From Thermoactinomyces daqus (GTDB taxonomy: Bacteria > Bacillota > Bacilli > Thermoactinomycetales > Thermoactinomycetaceae), in the NCBI RefSeq assembly GCF_000763315.1, contig NZ_JPST01000003.1, positions 1 to 64,000 on the forward strand: a stretch of DNA of 64,000 nucleotides, written 5' to 3'. The notes under the pieces were generated by a model that was not told the DNA's origin, ran no database searches, and was given only the letters and a program-made list of their open reading frames with translations. The position numbers were made by a program, and so were the translations under genes. This document shows positions 35,965 to 44,670 of the stretch, piece by piece (position 1 is the stretch's first letter; each line of letters begins with the position of its first letter).

Positions 35965-36753
35965 CTATTGAGTTACGTCCACACCAAACCATTTTTCTGA
36001 AATCTTCTTCAACGTACCATCTTTTTTCATACTGTCTAACGCTTGGTTAATCGCTTTCACAAGCTCAGGATTTCCTTTCGGCACCGGGAAGGCACTTTCA
36101 GAGCGTTCCATCTGTTCGCCGACCGTTTTCAAGGGCAAATTCGTCGTTTTCATCATTTCGGCCACTGCCAGGCGATCGTTCATGCTGAAATCGATGCGTC
36201 CGGCAGCCACATCTTTCATCGCGCTCATCATGTCTTCATAAGCGACGATGGTCGCCCCGGCATCTTTCGCCATTTTCCCGTAGTTACTGGTAGGCGTTTG
36301 CCCTGCTTTTTTTCCTTTGAGATCTTTTACGCTCTTGATCGAATCATTATCCTTGCGGACGACGATCTGGGCGTAAGAAACGGTATACGGCTCGGAGAAA
36401 TCGAATTTTGTTTTGCGCTCCGGCTTAATGCCGACCTGGTTGGCAACCATATCGATTTTCCCCGTTTTTAAGCTGGTCAGCATACCATCCCAGGGGATTT
36501 CGACAAACTGGGCCTTCACCCCCATGCGCTTGGCCACTTCCGTGGCGACATCTACATCAAACCCCGTCAGTTTTTCCGTTTTTTCATCGTGAAAACTGAA
36601 AGGTTTATATGTCCCCTCCGTACCGATTCGGATCGTCCCGCGCTTTTTAATTTGTGTGAGCAGGTCACCATTTTGCACACTGCAACCTGTCGCAAATGAG
36701 AAAACGAGAACCAAACCGATCAGTATGGATAGCAGCGCTTTTGCTCTCTTCAT
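35965..36753 (-). CDS. Amino-acid ABC transporter substrate-binding lipoprotein
   Basis: Extracytoplasmic solute-binding protein of 262 residues, SBP_bac_3 family. The first 24 residues are a lipoprotein signal peptide with the lipid-carrying Cys24 (SFATGC). The mature part begins with GTIRIGTEGTYKPFSF and contains TGFDVDVATEVAKRMGVK, the usual amino-acid contact regions. It probably serves the permease and ATPase at 32011-33459 despite the intervening zwf and cyclase genes. Ends at its own terminator. Substrate not determined. Confidence 0.9.
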   Translation of the reverse strand: MKRAKALLSILIGLVLVFSFATGCSVQNGDLLTQIKKRGTIRIGTEGTYKPFSFHDEKTEKLTGFDVDVATEVAKRMGVKAQFVEIPWDGMLTSLKTGKIDMVANQVGIKPERKTKFDFSEPYTVSYAQIVVRKDNDSIKSVKDLKGKKAGQTPTSNYGKMAKDAGATIVAYEDMMSAMKDVAAGRIDFSMNDRLAVAEMMKTTNLPLKTVGEQMERSESAFPVPKGNPELVKAINQALDSMKKDGTLKKISEKWFGVDVTQ

Positions 36754-37456
36754 CTATTTCACCCCGATTCAACCCCTAGTTAATAGGGTTATTTTTATGT
36801 TTTTGCAGTATTATTTATGGTACAGTTTGCCGGTTAATCTTGTCAATATCAAATGAATTGATTTTCAGTAATCTGGAAATTTTTTCATTATCCGGCTTAA
36901 AAACCTGTCTCTGACTCACTTAGGACATGGTGTCCAACGTAGGCCCTTTTTTCCTTGATCGCTGTCATTCATCTTCTAGCATGCTCATTTTTACATTGAC
37001 CATTCCCCAGTCTCAGTGGAGGGAAAACCTTTCTTCATCTCCTGCAACCGGGAAACCAAGTCAAACCGCGAGCTCCACGGCGATCAGTCTTAACTTTCCT
37101 CGCAGAATGTTTTTGGGCGATGCTGATGTCCCGATTGTGCTGCTCCAACATGACGGCAAGCTCAAATCAGGGCGCATCCGCGATGAATCTTTCCATCTTG
37201 TGGTTCTTCACCATGTACCTGACATGCAAGTCTATGGCGGAAACACACCATTCACACAGCAGGGAAACAAAGGTTTCCTCCATCCATTTGGTGCAAAAGA
37301 AGAGAGCAAAAGGTGGTCAAGCATGCGAAAGAGGTGAAAATCAACTCACACCCTCACCTGACGCCGGCTCTCATCTCCACAGCCGAAGCCAGGTGAATAT
37401 CTCGCTCGCAAAAATATAAAAAAACTACATCCAATAAGGGAATGCAGTTTAAGCAA
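36754..37456. other. Gene-poor region with no clear gene
   Basis: About 700 bases lacking a convincing gene. A plus-strand frame at 36927-37337 is not like any family I know. On the minus strand, frames around 37300-37100 read short protein-like pieces interrupted by stops, which could be the remnant of a decayed gene or mobile element. A perfect 5-bp inverted repeat, GGACATGGTGTCC, lies at about 36923-36935. The terminator at the right end belongs to the next gene. Confidence 0.4.
37422..37450 (-). terminator. Terminator after gene 37457-37822
   Basis: On the minus strand AAACTGCAT pairs, with one mismatch, with ATGTAGTTT and is followed by TTTT and a T-rich run. Confidence 0.5.
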
Positions 37457-37822
37457 TCACATCATTGAATTGGTTCGACACCGTTCCATCCGGTGCTGGT
37501 AAAGCTCGTAGAGTGAACGCAACAATGAACTGTACCGCTGATTTACTTCCTGCAAATAGACAGGAAAAGATTCACCGCGCATGTTCAACAGGCTGAAACA
37601 GGTCAAATCCAGGTAGTAAATCAGTTCACGCAACTCGGAGTGGATTTCGACCCATTCACGGCCAATCACTTTTTCCAGGGTCCACTCCACTTTTTGCCTT
37701 ACCGCCCGCGCCATGGCCAGTTCATTTTCTTTGGAGACATGATTCAACAGTTGCACACTCTCATCCAGCACGTTTAAAATCTCCCCCAACTCGTTGGAAC
37801 AATTGTTCATTCCCCAAATCAT
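37457..37822 (-). CDS. Hypothetical helical protein
   Basis: Protein of about 121 residues, not recognised. It is mostly alpha-helical (a four-helix-like pattern with HVSKENELAMARAVRQKVEW and ELRELIYYLDL), soluble, with a Cys in MERCRTNSMM near the end and no signal peptide. ATG 37822 follows GGGGTGG by seven bases. A second ATG at 37810 is possible. It stands alone between the gene-poor stretch and the dGTPase gene, ending at a terminator. Confidence 0.6.
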   Translation of the reverse strand: MIWGMNNCSNELGEILNVLDESVQLLNHVSKENELAMARAVRQKVEWTLEKVIGREWVEIHSELRELIYYLDLTCFSLLNMRGESFPVYLQEVNQRYSSLLRSLYELYQHRMERCRTNSMM

Positions 37823-38022
37823 GAACACACCACCCCGGAAGAAAACTTGCAAACGTTGCCGTAATAAACGAAAGATTAAGACTATGAAAGCCAGGGGACT
37901 TTCCGGGACGAAATCCCGGTTGATGCCAAGTCCCTGATCAGCTTTTGCTGCTGTTCAAAAAAACACAATATTTCTATATATTTACAATTACTATATCACC
38001 CCAGGGTCTGCCGAGCAAGAAT

Positions 38023-39354
38023 TTAATAATCAAAGAAGTTTCGGCTTTGTCCGTACAGGCGCGCAAACATTTTCATGGCGAAAGAATCCGTCATTCCGGC
38101 GATATAGTCACAGACTATTCGCGCTCTTTCAACCTCTGTCTCCACCTGTTTCCACATGTGACGGTCGTGTTCGGTCAGGAGCCGGTCATCGTTCATAAAG
38201 GCGGAAAACAGTTTTTCAATCACATAAGCCCCGCGCCAGGCAATCGTTTGCACCCGTTGTGATTCGATCACTTCATCGGATACCCAGCGTTTGAGGCTGT
38301 CCAGAAGATCGCGCAGCTCCTTCGGCAGTTCGACACGGTATAAGAGGCGTGGCGAAGAAAAAGTATCATACGTTTTCTCTGCCCGGATCTGGGTGATGAA
38401 AGTGGAAATGACGGCAGCGATCACTTTTTTCAGCCGATACTTCAGCTGATCATGCTCCGGGTCAAGCCCGTCCAATTCGCACCATGCCTCCATCAGTTCG
38501 GGGTATTCCAGCCGTTTTTTGAATGGATAGAGCAATTCTTTGAGGTGGTTTAAGCGAATCAGCCGCAAATTGAGCGCATCTTCGACATCATGGGTACCGT
38601 AGGCGATGTCGTCAGCCAATTCGATAATCGAACACTCCAGTGTTTTGTGCAGTGTTTGCGTGTGACGTTCCGGGTCAGGCGCAACTTTTGTCAGGTACGC
38701 TTTTTCCTCATCGGTAAATGAAGCGAGAACCCAGGCAAATGCTTCCTGATCACAGCTGAAAACACTCGCTTTTGGGGGAATGGCCTTCTTTTCGCGGTCA
38801 TACTGCTTTTCGTTCACTGCTTCGTCCAACAGGATCGGGTACTTGAGGATGGAGAGCAGCAACCCGCGCGTCAAATTGAGGCCGTACTCCCCTTTCTCCC
38901 CCTCCAGCCGGGTCAAAATCCGGAAAGTATGGGCGTTTCCTTCAAATCCGCCAAAGGCGCGCATGCATTGATTCAACGCCACCTCTCCCCGATGCCCGAA
39001 GGGTGGATGCCCCAGATCATGGGCCAGAGCAGCCGCTTCCACCAATGAGCCGTCAAGAAGCGCATGCTCATGAAAAAAGGGATGGTTGGTGTTAAGATGA
39101 ATGGCAATCCCCCTTGCAATCTGGGCCACTTCCATTGAATGGGTAAGTCTCGTGCGGTGAATATCGCCCGCATAGCCGCCGATCACTTGTGTCTTTGACT
39201 GCAACCGGCGAAAAGCGGCACTGTGAATAATCCGCCCATAATCCTTTTCAAACGGATCACGGGCGTCGCTAGCGGATCGTCCGGCAGACGGTTTTCTTCG
39301 TTCCGTGTCAGCCGGGCCATATAAACGATTTTGCTTGGGACGATATATGATCAT
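38023..39354 (-). CDS. dgt: dGTPase-like HD-domain triphosphohydrolase
   Basis: HD-domain deoxynucleoside triphosphate triphosphohydrolase of 443 residues. The start region contains RDPFEKDYGRIIHSAAFRRL and LQSKTQV, and the metal site HDLGHPPFGHRGE follows the THSMEVAQIARGI segment, with the ELADDIAYGTHDVEDA motif completing the HD set. Family members hydrolyse dNTPs to nucleoside and tripolyphosphate and help control dNTP pools. Which dNTP is preferred cannot be said. AGGTGG precedes ATG 39354. Confidence 0.85.
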   Translation of the reverse strand: MIIYRPKQNRLYGPADTERRKPSAGRSASDARDPFEKDYGRIIHSAAFRRLQSKTQVIGGYAGDIHRTRLTHSMEVAQIARGIAIHLNTNHPFFHEHALLDGSLVEAAALAHDLGHPPFGHRGEVALNQCMRAFGGFEGNAHTFRILTRLEGEKGEYGLNLTRGLLLSILKYPILLDEAVNEKQYDREKKAIPPKASVFSCDQEAFAWVLASFTDEEKAYLTKVAPDPERHTQTLHKTLECSIIELADDIAYGTHDVEDALNLRLIRLNHLKELLYPFKKRLEYPELMEAWCELDGLDPEHDQLKYRLKKVIAAVISTFITQIRAEKTYDTFSSPRLLYRVELPKELRDLLDSLKRWVSDEVIESQRVQTIAWRGAYVIEKLFSAFMNDDRLLTEHDRHMWKQVETEVERARIVCDYIAGMTDSFAMKMFARLYGQSRNFFDY

Positions 39355-39451
39355 TTTGCTCCACCTCTAACCCCATTGTACCGGAATTTGGATACGACAA
39401 CAAAAACGTTCACACCTTGCGTCAAGGTAAGTGATGTCCCCGCCGGCAATA

Positions 39452-39498
39452 CAAAAACGCCGAACGCGCTTATTTCGGGTCAAGCAGTTCGGCGTTTT
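39452..39498 (-). terminator. Terminator at end of DUF4241 gene
   Basis: On the minus strand AAAACGCCGAAC (39498-39487) pairs with GTTCGGCGTTTT (39465-39454), a 12-bp perfect stem with T tail. It overlaps the gene's stop codon. Confidence 0.85.
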
Positions 39499-40162
39499 GG
39501 TTTAACAAAGCAGCCTTTCGATTTTTATTCCCTTCATACAGACCGAAATCAGTCACTAAACAGCAGATTTCATCTTTCTCATCATAACCCCAATACGATA
39601 CATAATATCCATCACCTAATCCGCTTGAAAAAATTACAATGTTACCTAACGGGTCTATTTTTAGATTGGCCCAATCTCTGGTATCCACGTAATTTTTCTC
39701 CATTTCCTCTATTATGAAATCATCGTATTCAGGATTTTCATCCAATATACTTTTGTATTTTTTGTAAATTTCATCATCCATAAAACAGCCAACACCACAG
39801 TCAACAGGGTAGCCAAAAGCCTCACCCTCTTCCAATTCACTTAAATCCTGACCTTCCTTCAAAGCCATTTCCCAGCGTACTGCCTGACTTTCTTTAAACC
39901 TGATCATCGCCGCACCAATGCGTTCGTCGTCATCATCGAGATAATGAACAACGTTTAATACTACTGGATACTCTCCCGGATTTACTTTATTTATAAACGG
40001 TTCGGTACTTTCGTAAACGAAAGGATCACATGCGACAATTTGGCCAGAAGGTAAACTTATATTACCAGCATAAATATTTCTTGTAACCGCTTCTCCATTA
40101 TATGTCTTGAACTTTACATTTCCCCGGTAAAAATGGTGAAAATCAGGAACTTTGATGTTCAT
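39470..40162 (-). CDS. DUF4241-domain protein (putative immunity-type)
   Basis: Protein of about 230 residues of the DUF4241 family. Marks are ISLPSGQIVACDPFVY near residue 36, GYPVDCGVGCFMD in the middle and the WGYDEKDEICCLVTDFGLY end. Family members are recurrent in islands with contact-dependent or polymorphic toxin immunity genes, and that is the context here (SUKH and Imm1-like genes upstream). No toxin gene adjoins it. ATG 40162 is nine bases after AAAGGG. Immunity role is inferred from neighbours. Confidence 0.72.
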   Translation of the reverse strand: MNIKVPDFHHFYRGNVKFKTYNGEAVTRNIYAGNISLPSGQIVACDPFVYESTEPFINKVNPGEYPVVLNVVHYLDDDDERIGAAMIRFKESQAVRWEMALKEGQDLSELEEGEAFGYPVDCGVGCFMDDEIYKKYKSILDENPEYDDFIIEEMEKNYVDTRDWANLKIDPLGNIVIFSSGLGDGYYVSYWGYDEKDEICCLVTDFGLYEGNKNRKAALLNQNAELLDPK

Positions 40163-40341
40163 CAAACTGAACCCTTTCCAATTAGAATAATTTACTTTGA
40201 TACATTGGGATCACCTTAAAATACTTCACTGTTCCGATACTGTAAAAAGCGGCCGTTTTGCAAAATCATTTTTACCTTGCTTCATTTAGCGTTAATTCCT
40301 CTTATGACGGGAAGACCCCAACTCATCATTCAATTGAAAAG

Positions 40342-40902
40342 TTACTCTAAAATCAATATCCAGCTTTTCACGCACTCATCAGGCAGAACCGTACCTAACT
40401 TCATCCCGATTTCTTGCAAAATCTTTTTATCAAACTCCCATTCATCGTTCATAAAATGACCTCCGTATTTTAAATGACAAATCTCACCAAGCACAGTCAA
40501 AGCTTCAATAAAACCTTCAAGATCAGGCGCAATTTTTCTTAAATTTACACTCCTTTGTCCATGCCACGTATGGTAAATCTTTTCCGTTTTCTGCTCAAAA
40601 ATGAAAGGGTCTGACCCTTTATCGGCGATTACAATCCAATCCGGGTCCTTTTGCATATTCCGCAAATTGTGGCTGAAATTCATCTGTAAATCGACCAACT
40701 CTTCCGGTTCATACAATTGGATTGGATTCCCGCCAAAATCCAATTCCCCCATTCTCGGAGCAAACTTTCTATACCAAGTTACGAGTTTCTCACTAAGATG
40801 CAAGGATTTTTTAATCTCACTAATCACATGCTCATCTGTTGAACCGACTGTAAAACCACACTTTGTCATGACTTTGTGCCATTTACGCAAAACCGGTTCC
40901 AT
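40342..40902 (-). CDS. SMI1/KNR4-like (SUKH) protein
   Basis: Protein of 186 residues resembling SUKH-superfamily members: WYRKFAPRMGELDFGGNPIQLYEPEELVDLQ followed by DWIVIADKGSDPFIFE is the usual edge-strand pattern of that fold. SUKH proteins are often immunity partners of secreted toxins. The assignment is by pattern, not by search. The neighbours on both sides are also immunity-like. A GAGGA motif lies directly before the ATG, so the start is not certain. Confidence 0.55.
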   Translation of the reverse strand: MEPVLRKWHKVMTKCGFTVGSTDEHVISEIKKSLHLSEKLVTWYRKFAPRMGELDFGGNPIQLYEPEELVDLQMNFSHNLRNMQKDPDWIVIADKGSDPFIFEQKTEKIYHTWHGQRSVNLRKIAPDLEGFIEALTVLGEICHLKYGGHFMNDEWEFDKKILQEIGMKLGTVLPDECVKSWILILE

Positions 40903-40987
40903 TCCTCATCCCCGCTCGACGATCATATTTTTAATTATTGCATTCAGCCCGCTTCGTCAATCAGATGCAAAAGTAACATCTGGCCTT

Positions 40988-41432
40988 TTAACCTTTTTTC
41001 AGTAGCTCAAGAAACTCCCCAAAGGAATCACAAATCGGGAAAAGTCCTTTCTCTTTGTCAATGGCCGCTTCTTCATGATCCCATAAAACAATTTTCGGCT
41101 CTTCTTTTTCATTGCGGTAGTCAAAGCAAAGACAATCTCCAGATGCTTCGTATACCGACTAATCGATCTTTTATATATTCATAAATCAGTAGGATATAAA
41201 GATCGTGTTCCGCATCGGGATTGAACGAAGCAAAGTCGGTCAATACAATATCTCGAACACCTGGTAGGTAAAGAACATCGGGAGATACTGTAATAGGATG
41301 ATACTTTAAAATAATATCATTATATTCGCTAGGAAATCGGATTCCTAATTGTTTCTCAACTTTTCTAATGTCATCTAACTGAATCTCTCCATGAGAATAT
41401 TCCCATTCCAATTGCTTACTCAATTTTTTCAC
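40988..41432 (-). pseudogene. SUKH-family immunity gene with frameshift
   Basis: The N-terminal part (41432 to about 41160) has the SUKH signature IRKVEKQLGIRFPSEYNDI and runs to IYEYIKDRLV. The expected C-terminal part, EASGDCLCFDYRNEKEEP through FGEFLELLKKG, is found in another frame downstream and ends at 40988. The frames meet near 41145-41165, so one base has been gained or lost. The N-terminal frame alone runs to a stop at 41121 with an unrelated tail. The protein would be truncated unless the sequence has an error. Start could be GTG 41432 or TTG 41423. Confidence 0.75.
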
Positions 41433-41436
41433 CTAC

Positions 41437-41619
41437 TTAATCTATAAAATCAGGATAACGATCGTCTCCAACTCTTCCACTTGTCCGTGCGACGTTGCTT
41501 CCTCCCATATATCTCTTCCCCCACATGCCCGATTTGGCGATGTAAGGAAGTTGAAACTACATTTAAACTGCATTAGATTTTGTCCTTGATGTATTTCAAC
41601 AAGATCCCTGAGCCTTGCT
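41437..41619 (-). pseudogene. Remnant of a toxin C-terminal region
   Basis: Between the Imm1-like gene and the SUKH gene are about 180 bases without an intact gene. One frame reads YKARLRDLVEIHQGQNLMQ, and after a stop a second frame reads FQLPYIAKSGMWGKRYMGGS and then NVARTSGRVGDDRYPDFID before stopping at 41437, five bases before the SUKH start. The arrangement (toxin end, then immunity gene) and the sequence style suggest the decayed tail of a polymorphic toxin. This is inference: I do not recognise the toxin family. Confidence 0.4.
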
Positions 41620-42033
41620 TTATAAGTCAGGACCACCCGCAAGGTACTCCCAAGAATGATCTTGACACCGTGATCCATTCTCATAAAAATACCTGATTGC
41701 TTCGACTGCCTTATCTTGTGTAACACACCATTTGGCAGGATACAGTTCACTGGTTTGTATCGTCAACTCATAATATTCTTCTTCACTTTCAGCGGGATCA
41801 ATCAGACTGCAATTCACTTCTCCGTCTTCTGAAACATAATTCACAATATATCTTTTTTCCCCTTTAATTAAATTACCGCCTCCACAATACAGCGTCCCTG
41901 CATCAACCAATTCCAACGTGAAATTTGTCGCTTCTTTTCCATCCAAACTACAAATGCATTGACAGATCCTTTTCCAACTCGGGTTTTCTTCCTCAGGAAT
42001 TTCATGATCTTCAGTAAGTAAAATCCATTCCAT
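41620..42033 (-). CDS. Imm1-like immunity protein
   Basis: Protein of about 137 residues. The second half, YPAKWCVTQDKAVEAIRYFYENG near the C-terminus, preceded by RYIVNYVSEDGEV, resembles the Imm1 immunity family found beside polymorphic toxins. ATG 42033 is eight bases after AGGTG, and ATG 42039 lies very close to it. Cytosolic. Lies between a tiny frame with a strong ribosome site and the toxin-tail remnant. The name rests on pattern and context. Confidence 0.6.
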   Translation of the reverse strand: MEWILLTEDHEIPEEENPSWKRICQCICSLDGKEATNFTLELVDAGTLYCGGGNLIKGEKRYIVNYVSEDGEVNCSLIDPAESEEEYYELTIQTSELYPAKWCVTQDKAVEAIRYFYENGSRCQDHSWEYLAGGPDL

Positions 42034-42056
42034 TCTCATTTCACCTTATTCATTTC

Positions 42057-42197
42057 TTACTGCTGGGGGATTCCGCGTGAATGGGGGAAATTCTCGCAAA
42101 ACCAAAGTGGTAAAATGCTCGTAAAGATGATTGCATCAACGCGGAGAAGGGCACCGGCCGGCGCGTAAAATCTTCGATCCGACCGATGCCCCATCAT
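42057..42197 (-). CDS. Possible small protein with strong ribosome site
   Basis: A 46-codon frame starts with ATG 42197, nine bases after a perfect AGGAGG, and ends 23 bases before the Imm1-like gene. It contains one hydrophobic stretch (VDAIIFTSILPLWF) and a basic start. No family recognised. It may be a leader peptide, a small membrane protein or the reinitiated end of a lost gene. Confidence 0.35.
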   Translation of the reverse strand: MMGHRSDRRFYAPAGALLRVDAIIFTSILPLWFCENFPHSRGIPQQ

Positions 42198-42272
42198 GTG
42201 CAATCGCCTCCTGTTTCAATCATAACAGGCTGAAAAAACAAAAACAAGAACATTCGTTCCCGAATCTTCCTT

Positions 42273-43175
42273 TCAATTGCTCCGCCAGTGTTCCGCCCGG
42301 TTCCGGACAAGCTCAATCCATTCTTTTACGGCCGGAGAAAGCCATTTCTTCTTGTGATAGGCCATTTTCGTAAACACACCGCAAGTTTCATCCCGCCAAT
42401 TCAGTCTCGACAATCGTCCTTCCTGCAACTCTTTCCTCACTGTGATCATCGGCAAAAAAGCCAAACCCAGACCGACCTGTACGCAATTTTTGATCGCTTC
42501 GATACTCCAGAATTCTTCCCCCTGGGTTGTGTTAATCCCGTTGCGCATCAAATATTGCTCAAACAAAGTTCGGTAGCTGCACCCTTTTTCTGTTTGCAGA
42601 ATAATTTCATTCTGAATATCCTTCGGCTTCACTTCTTCTGCCCTTGCCAACGGATGATCCGGGGCCGCCACAAGTGCCATCTCTTCAAATACCAGCGTCT
42701 CGACCGCAAGATCTTCCTCTTCCTCATGTTCCGCTTCCAGCAAAAATGCGAGATCCAGTTCGCCCCGTCGCAAAAGGTTTCGCATCTCCGTGCACAATCC
42801 GGGATTGATGATTAACTTCACCTTCGGAAATCTCTGTTTGTATTCCTGGAGCAACGCCGGCAGCCGAAAAGCGGCTAACGATTCCGGTGTCCCAATTGTC
42901 AGCGTTCCCGCCGGTTCCGTCTGGGCACGGATCTCCGCCAAAGCTTCATCATGGATGTTCAATAACCGGACGGCATAATGCAAAAGTTTTTCGCCCGCCG
43001 CCGTCAAAACGAGCTTTTTGCCCAGGCGGTCAAATAAAGGGATTCCCAGCTCTTCTTCCAACGCATGGATCTGCATCGTCACACTGGATTGCGCATAGCC
43101 GAGCTGTTCGGCGGCCCGGGTGATGCCCCCTGCCTCCACCACCGTTTTCAATGTTTTTAAATGACGGAACTCCAA
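42273..43175 (-). CDS. LysR-family transcriptional regulator
   Basis: LysR-type regulator of about 300 residues. N-terminal HTH (TRAAEQLGYAQSSVTMQIHALEEEL) and effector domain. I take TTG 43175 as start because it begins LEFRHLKTLKTVVE, the standard LysR opening, and lies eight bases after GGGGAGG. The longer frame has no site. Divergent from the APC permease, with a LysR-type palindrome in the gap, so it probably controls that transporter. Effector unknown. Confidence 0.87.
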   Translation of the reverse strand: MEFRHLKTLKTVVEAGGITRAAEQLGYAQSSVTMQIHALEEELGIPLFDRLGKKLVLTAAGEKLLHYAVRLLNIHDEALAEIRAQTEPAGTLTIGTPESLAAFRLPALLQEYKQRFPKVKLIINPGLCTEMRNLLRRGELDLAFLLEAEHEEEEDLAVETLVFEEMALVAAPDHPLARAEEVKPKDIQNEIILQTEKGCSYRTLFEQYLMRNGINTTQGEEFWSIEAIKNCVQVGLGLAFLPMITVRKELQEGRLSRLNWRDETCGVFTKMAYHKKKWLSPAVKEWIELVRNRAEHWRSN

Positions 43176-43226
43176 ACAATCTTCCTCCCCTTTTATATCG
43201 TTTTGATCGATCATCTCTATAGAATT

Positions 43227-43262
43227 TATCTATTTTACTGATAGTAACATCCTTTTTAAAAT
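43227..43262 (+). promoter_or_regulatory. LysR-type box over the permease promoter
   Basis: TATC-N9-GATA (43227-43243), a T-N11-A palindrome, overlaps the -35 of a candidate plus-strand promoter TTTACT (43234-43239), 17 bases, TAAAAT (43257-43262). Binding here would block or reposition polymerase, in contrast to the bsd operator. Confidence 0.45.
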
Positions 43263-43294
43263 AAAAGCAACCGAACACAGGAGAGTGAAGAAAT

Positions 43295-44584
43295 TTGAAA
43301 CAACTGAAGAAAACAATCAGTTTGCCACAGATCATCGCCTTATACACGGCAGCTGTTTTGGGCTCCGGAATTCTTATCGTCCCCGGGTTATCCGCCCAGA
43401 TCGCCGGCCCTTCCTGCCTGATCGCCTGGGCAGTCATGGCCGTCTTTACTTTGCCCATGGCCATTACCATGGGATGGTTATCCGCCAAATACCCTCATGC
43501 CGGCGGGGTCTCTCATTTTGTCACCCTTGCTTACGGAAAACAAGCCGGCATTTACATCGGATGGTTTTTTATCATGTCTGTCATGATCGGGGCTCCGGTT
43601 GCCGCCCTCACCGGGGCAGGTTATCTGAGTTCCGCGATGGGATGGGGGGAAAGCGGACGAATCCTGGCAGGAGTGGCAATGGTTTTGGGAGCTTTAATTC
43701 TCAACTGCCGTGGGATGGAATTGGGAGGAAAAATACAGGTGGCGATCGTCAGCAGTATTTTAATCGTCCTGCTTCTTGCCATCTTCGGGGCAGTCCCTTT
43801 TGTGCAGGCATCGAATTTTAGCCCGTTTTTGCCACACGGATGGATTCCCGTCGGAGTGGCGACCACCATCCTGTTCTGGTGTTTTATCGGATGGGAAGCC
43901 GTCTCGCATTTATCGGAGGAGTTTGCCAATCCGCAGCGCGATTCGATCATCGGGGTGATCTGCGCGGCAATCATTGTTGGCACCATCTACTTTTTCACCG
44001 CTTTTGTCACCGTCGGAACCGGGAGTTACACCCATGCGGATACCGCCATCTCTTTTCTCATGCGCTTTACGTTTGGGAAAAGCGGACAATTGCTGACGGC
44101 CATCTTGTGTTTTCTCATCTGCAGCGCCACCGTCATCGCCTATACGGGTGCGGCGTCGCGCTTGGCTTTTGCTTTGGCACGGGCGGGTAATGCACCTGTT
44201 TTTTTAAGCCGGTTATCCAAACGGCAGACACCGACAGGCGGACTGGCACTGATGGCTGTCGGCTTTACGCTTTCTTTCACTTTTTACTCCACGGGAGTAA
44301 TCTCCTTGGCCCATCTGCTCCTGCTCCCAAATGCTTCGTTTATTCTGACTTATGCCGGGGGATGCGCTGCGGCCATCAAATTATTGAAGGATTCCAAGTG
44401 CCGGCAGCTGATCAGCTTGCTCTCCTTTCTGCTGACAGTATGCATCCTGCCTTTTGTCGGTTGGGCACTGCTCTATCCGCTCTTCATCGCCTTTCTGGTC
44501 ACTTTTTACCTCCTGTGGCGGAAAAAACATACCGCCCCGGTCAAACATGGGATTTTTCCGGGTGATTCTGATTCCATCCTCTAG
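43295..44584 (+). CDS. APC-family amino-acid permease (YjeH-like)
   Basis: Amino-acid/polyamine/organocation transporter of 429 residues with about 11-12 transmembrane helices. The first helix [18 protein letters not shown] is the unwound substrate-binding segment of the family. The general pattern resembles YjeH, an exporter of neutral amino acids. Substrate and direction are inference. Translation begins at TTG 43295, nine bases after AGGAGAG. Divergent from the LysR gene, a common exporter-regulator arrangement. Confidence 0.82.
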   Translation: MKQLKKTISLPQIIALYTAAVLGSGILIVPGLSAQIAGPSCLIAWAVMAVFTLPMAITMGWLSAKYPHAGGVSHFVTLAYGKQAGIYIGWFFIMSVMIGAPVAALTGAGYLSSAMGWGESGRILAGVAMVLGALILNCRGMELGGKIQVAIVSSILIVLLLAIFGAVPFVQASNFSPFLPHGWIPVGVATTILFWCFIGWEAVSHLSEEFANPQRDSIIGVICAAIIVGTIYFFTAFVTVGTGSYTHADTAISFLMRFTFGKSGQLLTAILCFLICSATVIAYTGAASRLAFALARAGNAPVFLSRLSKRQTPTGGLALMAVGFTLSFTFYSTGVISLAHLLLLPNASFILTYAGGCAAAIKLLKDSKCRQLISLLSFLLTVCILPFVGWALLYPLFIAFLVTFYLLWRKKHTAPVKHGIFPGDSDSIL

Positions 44585-44670
44585 CGCTCCCCCATCTCGG
44601 TATGGTACGATTCGATTTGGAATCAGATTACGAAAAGGGAGGTTGGGGGTCAAAGACCTCCTCACCAGAG

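Noticed and set aside
36927-37337. Plus-strand frame of 136 codons in the gene-poor region
   Set aside because: No recognisable family, atypical composition and weak start. The antisense strand has protein-like but interrupted pieces.
41442-41750. 102-codon minus-strand frame overlapping the Imm1-like gene's end
   Set aside because: It overlaps the Imm1-like coding end in another frame and carries only part of the toxin-tail remnant, so it is not an intact gene.
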